A DNA stretch of 64,000 nucleotides. It comes from Gracilaria domingensis. Its lineage: Eukaryota; Rhodophyta; Florideophyceae; Gracilariales; Gracilariaceae. The notes beneath the pieces are model-generated. The model worked only from the letters and a program-made list of their open reading frames with translations. It ran no database searches and had not been told where the DNA came from. The stretch is taken from NCBI GenBank assembly GCA_022539475.1, contig VCMS01000008.1, positions 434,001-498,000 of the forward strand. The letters are read 5' to 3'. Shown here piece after piece: positions 1-10,413 of the stretch. The position numbers and the translations under genes were made by a program. Every line of letters starts with the position of its first letter. The stretch's first letter is position 1.

Positions 1-2410
1 GTTCCTGGTAAACCTGGATTACGCTGGTAAGGAGTATTGCCATTCCATTGCTTTCTAACATGTCCGTGCTCAATGGAGCGAATAGTCTCCTCCACAGCCG
101 TTGCTGTTCTTCTGGACGTCTTTTTGTAGTGTCTCTTAAATAGCAGGTGTGCATGTTCGTATATGCCTGCGTCGTAGTACTTGATACTTCCCAGACGGCG
201 AATATCGTCCACGAGATGATCGAGAAGATGAAACTTCAGAGTTCCCAGTCTGGAGGGATGAAAATCCGCCAGAGTCTTTGTTGCGGAACGCTTGAAGGCT
301 TCAATCTCCGAACTAAGACACAGGAGACAGCTTTCAGTCCAATACGGGTCACGATTGTATCTGAATAAGGTCGAGAGCAAGTCCGAATACTGAGAGAAAA
401 CGGTTGTGATTGGGGCAACGTCCTGTTCTCCACAGCATATGTCAAAGAATGCTCCTATGAAGGGAAAGACCATGTCAAGTGCTTTGTAGTTTTTGGCCTC
501 CAGCATTCCACGGAGACCGTCTTTCGTGAAGATACCATTCAAAGATTTGCCTTTCTCCTGCGTGGAGAAATCGATATGTAAACCTTTGGCAGGAGAATCG
601 CGTTCTATGGCAGCTAGAATTGCGTTTGCATGGTTGAAGAGTTGGGTGCGTATCGTTCGAAATGAACGCGATGCAGATGTTCCTATTGTGGTGCACAGGG
701 TGTCTGACTGCAGTCTCTCGATTGTGGCCGTTTTTATCAACTTTGAGATGCCGAGATGCAAGTTGTGTAATGGTTCGAATGAGAACAGACTGTATGGAGA
801 CAATCCCGGGATCATTCCAAGGCTTACGGAAGTTTCGAGGAACGAAGGAATGAGAGATATGGAATTTGAACGCATCAGAGTATCCGCTTGAGATCTCCTC
901 TCCCTCGCACGACGTGGACGTCTTTCCGCCTCGTCTTTTTGTGCATGTTGCAAGATAGCTGTGTATGTCTATCGGATGCTTTTCGTGTGCTTTTGAGAAC
1001 GTCCGTTGAATGAGGTGGGAATAGGACTGCATAAAGATGAGCGAGGGGCTTTGCATCTATGACACGGGCTTTCCGTTTTGGTCCCATGAAGAATGGACAG
1101 AATGTCCTTAGCCTCAGAAATATCCGCACAATAACTTGCAAGCAGAGGATGGCACACTCGACTTAGTTTGTCTTCGCCGATGAACTGAAAACCTTTCTGC
1201 GTGAGATTTAGAATGGGCTCCAGGACTTGACGAAGAGATTCTTGAAGGATTTGCATCCTGGACTCGCGTAGAGACTTGCTAGAAACAAATGGCATTGCGT
1301 CTGCTTCAGATGCGGAAACCTCGATCAGTGTGGTAGGGAAGTATGCCACTACTGTGAGGTCATCACGGATACACTTACGGCGAAGCTGGTCGGAGAAGTT
1401 GAGAAATATGAGGTGAAGAGGATAGGCGGTAACCGATGTTTGCTTTAGAGTTGTTGAAGACTTATCGGTGTATACCTGCAGAAGACCTACGAAAGATTCA
1501 CTGTAACTTATTTCTTGGGAGTACCACACTATTCTACTATTCAAAGAGCCCATGACCATTTCCTTAAGTTTTGAGGTGGCGTCTCTTGCGAGAGAGCCGG
1601 ACATGGGGTGAGATATTTTCGTGGAGTGGGTCTGAGGTATAGGGTAGAAGAATGTGTTTTCGTTGTTAGCCAACTGGAGCTGTTTCACAAGTGTCTGAAC
1701 GGGGTCTCTCGTGTAGAGGGTGGCGCTGAACTTACATCCTTCTGGCGAGACAGTTCTGCGATTGAAACCGTCCTTTGAGGCGTATCGTTCGAAAATGGCG
1801 TTCTTCAGTTCTGTACAACGCTTGGAACTTGTTATGGTCTCGTTGAATCGCTTTTGCGAGAATCGCGGGTCCCGAAGTAGCCCAATTAGCTCGTCCGCCT
1901 CACGATGACCAAGGTTGGAAGCTACTGAAGCCAGACAAACCGTGAGATAATCCATATGCAAATCACCAAGGGCCTCCTCAGAAGGCACTGGGCGGGAACT
2001 GAAGCCAGACAAACCGTGAGATAATCCATATGCAAATCACCAAGGGCCTCCTCAGAAGGCACTGGGCGGGAACTGCTTCCGTGTTCTCGCTCTAATGACG
2101 CGCGACCCGGGGAAGGAGAAACACAATGCGAAGTGTCCCGAATGGGAGGGGCGCACGGAGTGGGGTCGACGATGTCCTCGGACACTGGAGGCTCGGGAAG
2201 GCGACAAGGGGCAGTGACCGTTTCGGAAGATGCGGGCGCGGGCGCGGAAAGCTTGAGACGCTTGCTTCTCCGAATGGCCCGGCTATTGTCGTCTTCCAGC
2301 GCTGCTTTCAGACGAAACGGGCAATGGTTGACATGCTGTTGAAGAGATAAGACTCCTCGGCGAGTAACGAAGGGGCACCCACGCTTCTTATGTGTACAGT
2401 AGTAGACCAT
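1..2410 (-). pseudogene. Plavaka/CACTA-like transposase, broken, runs off left edge
   Basis: Minus-strand transposase reading from an ATG at 2410 to the window edge. The N-terminus has a Cys/His cluster (YYCTHKKRGCP, then HVNHCP) like a C2H2/BED-type finger, followed by a low-complexity Ser/Pro/Arg linker. The body carries LLASYCADISEAKDIL and GTKTESPCHRCKA near 1060-1150, resembling the Cys-rich segment of Plavaka/KDZ-type transposases. Further on come FEPLHNLHLGISK (about 735-775) and LGTLKFHLLDHL (about 225-260), matching their C-terminal domain. Two lesions are visible. A 74-bp tandem duplication at 1924-2071 shifts the frame, and one in-frame TAG lies at 969-971. Apart from these the frame from 2012 to base 1 is open, so decay is recent. 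Family assignment is from remembered motif patterns, so EnSpm/CACTA or KDZ kin is possible. Confidence 0.62.
1924..2075. repeat. 74-bp tandem duplication inside the transposase ORF
   Basis: Bases 1924-1997 are repeated without a gap at 1998-2071, and identity continues to about 2075. The period, 74, is not a multiple of three, so the duplication shifts the reading frame; both copies encode the peptide PVPSEEALGDLHMDYLTVC in two different frames. The copies look identical, which suggests a recent event or an assembly error. Confidence 0.9.
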
Positions 2411-2774
2411 GGGAAGAAGAAATGAACGAGAAACGACGACAAAGACTGCAAGGGAAGGGCGTCCGAAGGGAGAAGGAGGTCGAGCGACAGTCAATATCGA
2501 CGTGTTGCTCAGAACGGAGAATATATTTTGAGTTTAAATCACGTGCTTTCGTTCAAAAAGGAACGTAGGTACACGTCGACCTCAACACAAGGGTGTACTT
2601 CTCGTATTATCTACCACTGGTTATAAACCTGTGGTTTCCCAACGTTGTACGCTGTACACTTGTCCAATCTCGCACAGAAAAATAAATCTCTTCCCTCCGC
2701 CGCCGCCGCCGCCCGTCCGACGTCCGATCTTTTGTTACCGTCGTGATCCGTGCCATCCTCGCGTTCTACTCCGC

Positions 2775-2840
2775 TCCGTCCTACGTTTTTCCGCCCTCGC
2801 ACTCGCTACGAAGTGCGAGGGCGGAAAAAAGTACGACGGA
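2775..2840. repeat. Hairpin, 18-bp perfect arms in a longer imperfect stem
   Basis: Arms 2786-2803 and 2812-2829 are perfect inverted repeats around an 8-nt loop. With one or two mismatches the stem extends outwards to about 2775 and 2840. It lies in a gene-free stretch (2411-4257), just after a short CCG microsatellite near 2698-2713. No coding function is visible. Confidence 0.85.
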
Positions 2841-3101
2841 TTACGAAGTAGCGTGCTGAGAATGGATTCCATTAAGCGGACATGAAGCGTACCTTATTCT
2901 CTTTCTCCGCCCTCGTCGGACGCCTCCATAAAGCGGACAGCATCCGTATCTCACGGATGTATTCCGTGCAATCTTTCCGTGCAGTCTTTTCGTACGTGCT
3001 TCCATTTCCTTCTACGTATCTTTGTTCTAAACTAACAAATCCTCACCACGTCTCTTCGCGCTCTGCGACATGTAAACGGCAGGAAAAAGGCTTTGGGTTA
3101 C

Positions 3102-3242
3102 TTTTGCGAGTTACTAGGTCCCTCGACTTTTCTAGCGCAACGTTTCTGTTTTGCTCTTATCAATGGTACGTTCTATCGCATTTCAACTGTATCCAACGGA
3201 GCATTGACTAACTTATGGATACTTTCTGCTTGCGTATACAGG
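3102..3242 (+). repeat. 141-bp direct repeat, copy 1
   Basis: Nearly identical to 3476-3615, with about four substitutions and one single-base indel. The right end reads like an intron 3' end: a TGACTAAC branch-like motif, a pyrimidine-rich stretch, then TACAGG. Nothing coding is evident in it. It could be a duplicated intron piece or a dispersed repeat. Confidence 0.85.
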
Positions 3243-3475
3243 AAAACGACCAATTTCATTTCGTCTCTCAAGATCGATCTCTGGCTGTTCGGGATAGGCG
3301 ATTCTGGTACTTGGTTGGGACATAGGCTGCTCTTTCGTTTATCGCATCTTGAGGTATGTTTGCTGCATGGGCATTCTTGGTGTCCTTGGTTGTGAGTTCT
3401 CGCTTCGACACCTTTCGCGCTTTACGATGATGGTGGGCTGGTAATCTAACCGATCCCTTTCCTTCTTCTTTTTCA

Positions 3476-3615
3476 TTTTGCGAGTTACTAGGTCCCTCGA
3501 CTTTTCTAGCGCAACGTTTCTGTTTTGCTTTATCAATGGTACGTTCCATCGCATTTCAAATGTATCCAACGGATCATTGACTAACTTATGGATACTTTCC
3601 GCTTGCGTATACAGG
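3476..3615 (+). repeat. 141-bp direct repeat, copy 2
   Basis: Second copy of the 3102-3242 unit in the same orientation, separated from it by 233 bp of unrelated sequence. It keeps the branch-like TGACTAAC and the TACAG end. The following base pattern (GTAAATGAC) differs from copy 1 (GAAAACGAC). Confidence 0.85.
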
Positions 3616-3669
3616 TAAATGACTTTTGATGCGTACGTAGCTCACGAGTTGCAGGTGCAGGTTTCTCAA

Positions 3670-3826
3670 GTAGGGAACCATGCATCTGGGCATGGTTCCC
3701 TACATGACGAACGGAGAGGATGAGGCGCTTCGCGCCTCATCCTCTCGGAGTGCGTATGTGTTCTACCGTTACCGCAATTTGGTGCAGGTGCCCTCTGCGG
3801 CATCTGCCGCAGATTGCGCCTACACC
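3670..3826. repeat. Cluster of three consecutive hairpins
   Basis: Three inverted repeats follow each other. The first has arms 3670-3683 and 3690-3703 (14 bp perfect, 6-nt loop). The second has arms 3714-3728 and 3732-3746 (15 bp perfect, 3-nt loop). The third has arms 3794-3802 and 3805-3813 (9 bp, 2-nt loop) inside an imperfect outer stem reaching 3781-3826. No ORF is credible here. They could be folded transposon ends or transcribed structured RNA. Confidence 0.8.
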
Positions 3827-4257
3827 CGATCCATCATGGGGAAATGGTACATGTAATATAGCGAAGTAGTGGTTAGCAAAAGCGGTCGATAGAAGAATAG
3901 ATACGAATAAAACGGTATGATTTCATAATGGGCATCATCTGTACTAGCACTAGTATTCCATGCGTTGCAGGGTATCATTCCGCAGAAGGTATCGTGTAAT
4001 GTGCACCTTAATGGAAACTGAACCTAGACTTCGCGAAATACAGTTCAGGTAGCCCTCGACTAAAGAACTAGCACGAGTGGAAAACCCACCAGTATTTACT
4101 GCACAGCGATTCTGGACGACCCAAGCAATTATCTGCAGATTTTGAAATAATTGATCTCGATATTTTTTCAAAAAATTTACTGGACGACCCTCGCCAAAAA
4201 CTAGCATCTGCAAGAGACAGACGGGAGAGGTGAAGGGCGATCTGAACGGTTTTGATA

Positions 4258-5016
4258 CTACGGAGTCGTAGATGGGGGGTTGTTAGACAGCTTTTCCGTT
4301 AGTTGCTGCAGAACGGAACTCATGCCGGCATTCGTTACTTTCGTTTCCTCCATGCTTTTTTGGACTTCTGCCTTGAGGGTTTGTACATCCTCTTTCAGTT
4401 CGACTAACGCCTTCTTTCCGGTGCTTCCGTCTCTACTGGAGGACATAGACTTGGCAATGATCCAAATAAAATCATTCATCGACTGGACGTTTCCCACCAA
4501 TACATCCTCCGTCTTTGTTTTCTTTGAGGGCAAGCCTCGGACACCAACTGCCCGTTTCTTGCCAGATAATGGCCCCATCTTCTTTTCACTGCATTCCTCC
4601 GCTTCACTTTCAACCTCCGACTTTTCCACAGTACTTCCATCCTCTGAGCTCTCTTCATCCCCCAGAACCAACGCTTCATTCTTTCCCTGAATATCGCTAG
4701 CAATGTGTTTCTCCTTTTGAACTGGTAGAGAATAGTATGGGTCCTCAGTACTTTTTTCACTGTTGCACAGATTATCAAATTTGTTTTTGAGTGAGTCTAT
4801 ATCGCGTGCGTGGCACTCTTTTGTGTTTGCCCATGTGAGGCACTTGTTGGACACAATCGTCCACATTTTAGCACCGATAAGCTCAACCTTCTTCATAATG
4901 TCTAGAAGAAAATTTATGTCATTGTTGTTTTAATTCGGTTCAACTGCGGCACTCGTTTTAGCTTTCTTGGATTTGGGTGTGGAAAACGCTGATGCAAAAG
5001 AGTTTGTATCTGTCAT
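4258..5016 (-). pseudogene. SANT/DUF6818-like DNA-binding protein with one in-frame stop
   Basis: Reading from an ATG at 5016 gives a Ser/Lys-rich tail (FASAFSTPKSKKAK), then LLDIMKKVELIGAKMWTIV and HARDIDSLKNKFDNL. This is the tryptophan/arginine pattern of Myb/SANT-like DUF6818 proteins, and the later ASDIQGK resembles the usual end of that domain. After it come an acidic Glu/Ser stretch, a basic KKTKTEDV nuclear-type patch and a Lys/Glu-rich C-terminal coiled coil (KALVELKEDVQTLKAEV). One TAA at 4930-4932 interrupts the frame just before the domain; without it the ORF is 253 codons. Either the gene is a pseudogene or translation starts downstream at 4896. Such proteins are often tied to transposons in algae and oomycetes, which is inference here. 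Confidence 0.55.
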
Positions 5017-5801
5017 CTCTTCTGTGAACACTGTTGTGTAAATGACGACTTTTTCGCCGAACTGTCTGATTTTTTCGCACAAGCAGCGCTGGATGAGGCT
5101 ATGGAGGTAGCCATTGGTGCTTTTTTGCTGCTAGAATCATTTTCCATGGTAGAGTCGCAGATAAAACTACCCACGACAGGCCGTTGAGCAATGCAAGTCG
5201 GGACTTTTATCCGGAGATCGTGCTCATCGATGATCTACACGAGCAGTTTCGGTCACTGCATTTTCGCGCCAGTTTTACGGCAAGAGATGGCAAACTGGTA
5301 AGCGACCAAATTTCTGAACACTATCATATTTCTGGTGGAGTGAATGCCTGGCTATTTCTGAATGCTCTCATTCTTCCAATGCTAGAAAAGTTTTGCAACA
5401 GAAGTTTTCGTAGTCACGATGTACCTTCCTCAACGGGACAATGTAAGACATAGGCTAATTTGAGATATCGACGCCTGTAGACGTCCGTTTATCACAGAGG
5501 TACAATAGTAGCCTTAGTCGCCATGTCAGCGACTGTGTGGTAAAGATGTCGCTTTGTATAACGTACTCCGATGCCGTTCAAACAAAAACGGGCGCTCTTC
5601 AAGAGAGCACGCTGTATTCTTTACTCAAACACTTCTAACTCCTTCAATTCTCTCTAATAAAGTACACGCAGTTGTTTCCGAACCAAAAGCGCGCCAAAGC
5701 TGTGCATATCGACTACATAAAGCGGCAACAACGCACAGGTGCGACGCGTAGAACTGTCACGGCTTCATGTACCTCAGAAAAAAGTCACAGTAACAGCGTC
5801 T
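5017..5801. other. No gene supported
   Basis: A short Ser/Lys-rich frame upstream of the DUF6818-like gene (minus, 5145-5016) ends in a TGA overlapping that gene's ATG and could be its displaced N-terminus. The 89-codon plus-strand ORF at 5184-5453 has no recognisable domain. I see no RNA gene. Confidence 0.5.
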
Positions 5802-7676
5802 ATGCGTAAACAGAGCCTGTCGCACAACCGTAGACAAGTCCTATTGACGCCATACGAGGTCAACTACAGAAAGCAATAAGGCTTATCAAAGAGAAGCGAC
5901 CAATACGAACGATTGCTCGTCTCTGCAACCTGTGTAAGGGAAATATCTGTCGACTGAAACAAAACGTTCTCTAAACGGAAAAGAAGAACATGGAGTACGA
6001 CGACTCTACACACGACCCAAAAGTTGGCCGTAAAACCATTCTTGCATATGCGGAAGAACGCGCAGTTATTGATAGGTTAAAGGAAATCGCGGATCGTGGC
6101 TTTGCGTGTGGATGTGAAACAGAAAAGGCAATCGCCACCGAAATAGCAGAGAATGGACGCAATGGGAATTCCAAATGGCCATCCGACAGACAATTAGGTC
6201 AGAAGCTTCCGCGCACGACACAGCGACGTGAAATTTCGAGAGATGGAGACCCGAGAAGGGTCTAAGATAGCCGCGCAAAACCCTGAGCATGTGGAAACAC
6301 GGTGAACGCCTTGAAGCTATTTGAGAAACAGAACCACGGAATTCTGGACGATCGTGATACTATGTAGAACATGCACGAGACATAAGTTACAATTAAAACA
6401 ACTGAAACAAAGAAAGGATTTGTCAGCTCTTCCACCCACCATGGCGGACTCAAAATGATTTGCGATAGTCATGGCAAACACTTCACTGCTGTAGTAATTG
6501 CATCTGCATCAGGACGCGCACTGCCTCCGTTCTTCATATTACAGGGTAAAGATCAAATGAACCGATGGTTTGGCCCCTTATCCTCAGCAATATTCAAAGA
6601 TGAAACCAGTGTTCCGCATTGGCTTGCAGTAGAAAAGTGGTTTCCCGAAGAGGGTTTCGTCATCGGGAATGAAAAGGGCTCCATGACGATGAACGCTATT
6701 CCATTCGTTATTGACCATATTTTCAGGCGTGTAAGTGACATTGTTTCCAAAACAAAGATCGTCCTAATGCTCGATGGGCACAAATCGCGGAAAGGGTGCA
6801 TCTGGTTGAAGAAAGCAAAAGCAGCAAACATTGAGGTTTTTGTAAGTCCCGCCAACGCGTTCCACTTCTTTCAGGTCTGCGAGCAGTCTATAAACAAACG
6901 GTACAAAAAGACCGTTAGAGCTCTCTAGGACGAACTCAACAAAAAAGGCTTCGCGGATTTCGGTGAGTATGGCACGAAGTTCAAGCTGGGAACTGCAGGG
7001 TTTCGAGCAGTTACACCAAGTATTGTACAGGAGGTGTTCCATAAGCTGGGAATGTAGCCGATGGACTTTAAATTCTCATTCTGGGCTAGGGAGAAATGGG
7101 GGGAGAGCACCAAAGTTGACTCCGGTTTGGTTAGATCTTCACAGAAAGTGGTGGATAGAATCCAGTGGAATGATGTTGTGGACATCTTGACCAGCAGGAT
7201 GGGCATGTATTAAAGCTGGTTTCCGTCAGAGAACTAGTGGGAAAGAATCAGCAGCGTGTTAATGATATAGTGGAGAAACATACTCCTCTACCAAGAAGAG
7301 CATGTGACGCTACCCAGCTGACCACAACGACAGAACCACCATCCAACGTGGAGCCCCCGATGCATATCTCACGCACCGAGATAATATCAAAAAGCGGGAG
7401 GAAAATGAGCAGAGGGCCAAAGAAGAAGAAGTTCAAAATGCCAAGAGAAAGATTGAAGCTGCCGAGAAAGAACAACAAGAGGTCGACAAGAAGGAAGGTT
7501 TAATGCTTGAGAGCCAATCGCGTCTCGCGGAGAAAGCCAAGGACAAGTCTGAAGCCAGTTTGGCTCGAGCGGCAGAGACAGAGCTTCGTCTGAAGGGCAA
7601 GAGAGCCGCAGCGGGGGAACTTTTGCGCAAGAAGGCCGAAAAGGAGAGTAAGGCTGCGGTGCAAAAGGCACAATGA
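5802..7676 (+). pseudogene. pogo-like DDE transposase, copy 1, heavily decayed
   Basis: Tc1/mariner superfamily, pogo/Jerky branch. Pieces in several frames follow the order of the intact copy at 29569. First comes a helix-turn-helix region (about 5850-5970, with IRTIARLCNLCKG). Next is a linker segment (5990-6200, AVIDRLKEIADRGFA). The DDE_1 catalytic part spans 6455-6928, with LMLDGHKSRKG around the second Asp and a Phe/Val-rich remnant where the third Asp should sit. A Lys/Glu/Ala coiled-coil tail ends in TGA at 7674-7676. Several frameshifts and stops separate the pieces. The stop codon overlaps the first codon of the Copia-1 Gag fragment, so the Copia element is truncated against this gene. 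Confidence 0.8.
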
Positions 7677-9134
7677 AACACGAAAAACATCAAACTATAC
7701 CTGAACTTAGCGGGGCCAACTACGCTCCCTGGTACGTTGCACTCAAAGCCTATGCCACCACCGTGGACGCACTCCCACACTTACGTGGCAACCCAGACGC
7801 ACCACTAGAAGCTCAATCACTTCAAACCTTCAACGTCAACCGCATCATTTCCGTCATTCTCAGCAATGTCCCGACCAAAATCACAGGAGTACTAATGGTC
7901 CCAGAAGTTGAACCAACTTCTCATGATCTCCTTCAAAGCATCATCTCGCATATCAATCGGTCCACCAAGGAGGACCACAGGTTTCTCAAAACAGAGGCAG
8001 AAAGCGTATCTTACGAAGACAATGACATAGATGATTACATCGAGTCACACATGAAGATCAGACAAAAGATGGTACCCGCCAAATACTCAAGCATCGAATA
8101 AGAAGACACGACTGTAGATTTCCTAATCACAGGAATCAAATCCATAGCCACACTGAAACCAATACTCGGAACTATCGCAGCCACTAGGCCAAAGACCATC
8201 CGAGAATTCACATAATTACTTAAGACACTACCGAATATCTACCAACCCTCTATCACAGCACCTCCAACGCCGCCGACACAAGGATTCACCGGGAACTCTG
8301 GACAGCGTCCAAGTCAGTATGCACCACGCCAGCCCAGGCAAAACTCGTTAAGGGAAAACTAAAAGGGTTTTCAGTAGATTTGCAGACAAGGTGACTGGTG
8401 TGGTAAGCTAATATGACCAACGTCATTGAAAAATATGTAAGCTTTTCTTTCACTGACATTTCCATGAGCGTGATTTTTTGAAAAAATTATATTTCTCGAA
8501 AGTGCCCTTACATTTTATTGAAAGGCACCAATTTCATTTACCGCCGCATGATGATTCCATGACAATGGGTTTTGCTAGGACAGAACGGATCGCGACCACC
8601 CTATAACCGCTACAATCCTCCAACCCGCCGAGCTCCCTACGCACAGCTCTGCAGCTCTCACAAAGCACTAGTTATCCCTTGCAACCACAGTAATAAGCAG
8701 TGTAGAGATCAAGGCCATCCCAAACACATGAATGAAAAACCACAAGCCAACTATCTCCAAACGGGACCCACACCTATCTTTGACGAACCGTATCCCCCTT
8801 TCAACATAAAGTCACACGCACAATATCCCCAGATACCCCCACAGGCGCCTACCCACATGAACGTCTCGGAGTCCGCAGAGACAAAACATACCAATGCCTC
8901 GGGTACGTTCATACTCGACAGTGGCACTCATCCGACCCACATCAACGAATCCACAATTAACATGAAACCTCTTATATCACCCATCCCCACGCATTCAGCC
9001 ACATCCCAACAGACGCGATGCACGCACAGTGAAACCCTGAGAATGATCACCAACAGGATTAAGACGATCGACATTTATGCGTTAGCCAATCAAGCCATCA
9101 GGCACAATCTCTTATCAGGACATGACATGGCCTC

Positions 9135-9553
9135 CCCTAGAGGAAATTTTCTCATTTTTGTGAGCGCATTTGAAGTGCATATTTCGGTCTGCTAAACCTC
9201 CAGGTGCATTCCCTGTGTATGCCATCCGCGTTCCATTTGGACACCCCTGCAAGGGCAAAACAAGTTTTTTAATAGTTTATTTCATTATTCGAAGTGCGCT
9301 TGGAGTGCATCTTGACAACGCGCGGTGCAACATGAAAGCAATGTGGGCGCAGATAGAGTGCAAAATGCATCGCTTGCACTCATGATGCCCTTCACCGGCA
9401 TGGCGCATGTCTTCCATTTGAAAACCTCGAAATTGAGCTGCAAAGAGACATCGCGTGCGCTACAAATGAGGTCCATTCGGCATCCAAGTACCACCCATGA
9501 GTGCCGGGCAACCTCAAATTGCACTCCTTTTTTTCCAAAAATTTGTTGTAGGG
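9135..9553. mobile_element. Small inverted-repeat (MITE-like) insertion in Copia-1
   Basis: The 419-bp insert begins CCCTA and ends TAGGG, with imperfect inverted ends of about 35-40 bp. It is flanked by the 3-bp direct repeat CTC at 9132-9134 and 9554-9556. It interrupts the Copia protease-to-integrase linker, judging by alignment with Copia-3. It has no coding capacity. The 3-bp duplication fits PIF/Harbinger-type or similar non-autonomous elements. Confidence 0.7.
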
Positions 9554-9803
9554 CTCAAGATACGGCTTCGTATCATTCACAGTCAATAAAGGCTACATTG
9601 TTGACGCCAAAATCACACCTCCCACCATCACAGCCACAGCACCATGGCGCAACAATCGATACGCAATCCAATTGAAACCCCGCATCTCGATTTTCGTGGC
9701 AACCGCGTGCACTATACCCCTTAGACGCAACAAAGCCCCAGCTATCTCCAAACTCCTCCAACGACCCAACCCGACGCACAAAGAAGCCAGTCCCAACACT
9801 CGA

Positions 9804-9867
9804 AGAAAGCAACCCTGTGCCCCACTCACGACCAGCTGGTGGTGGGTGGGGCACAGGGTTGCTTTCT
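9804..9867. repeat. 64-bp near-perfect palindrome, no spacer
   Basis: The 32-bp arms 9804-9835 and 9836-9867 meet without a spacer and differ at two positions. The palindrome lies within the Copia-1 remnant, immediately left of the inverted-repeat insertion starting near 9870. Confidence 0.85.
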
Positions 9868-9869
9868 CC

Positions 9870-10413
9870 CCCTATAAGAAAATTTTGCGATTTGTGGAGC
9901 ACGCGCGGATATGGATTGGACACCTTTTCAAAAATTGGAGCGCGCTTGGTAGTGAAATGGATCAATAAAATCGCGCCATACGGCCCCAATTAGGGTGTTG
10001 AAAGGGAAGGCGATAAGAATTCCTATAAGAAAAATTTTCAAAATTGTGAACCTAAAATGAACTCGATACGATGTTCAAAACCTTCAAATTACATTCATTA
10101 GGCCTTCCGCGTAACCTTCTTTTTGGCGCGGTGCAAAATAAAATATCAATTTTTTCACTTCTGTGAACGTCATGTGCGTGTGTGCTGAAGTTGTTCTCAC
10201 CGCGTATTAGGCTGTTGTGAGTGCGATATTACACTTGAACAATCCTTTCACATTCCTCCCACACTCAGAGTGCATTCCCATTTGGCACCCTGAATGGGGT
10301 CGTATGAGGCGATAATAATCCTCTATTCCGCTACATATCGCGCTCCTGTTTTTGAAAATCCATCCAATTTATATCCACGCGTGATCCACAAACTTCAAAC
10401 ATTTCTTATAGGG
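9870..10413. mobile_element. Inverted-repeat element with ~100-bp imperfect TIRs
   Basis: The left end starts CCCTATAAGAAA and the right end, read backwards, starts CCCTATAAGAAAT. The two ends can be aligned for about 100 bp at roughly 70-75% identity by eye (shared GGAGCACGCG/GGATCACGCG and GGATAT blocks). A second, related pair of ends lies at about 10021 (CCTATAAG) and 10642 (CTTATGCGG), so at least two such elements overlap or are nested in 9870-10642. No ORF. I could not assign a target duplication. Confidence 0.65.

Noticed and set aside
2690-2715. CCG microsatellite as a coding repeat
   Set aside because: Short, and the surrounding ORFs on either strand are brief with no domain.
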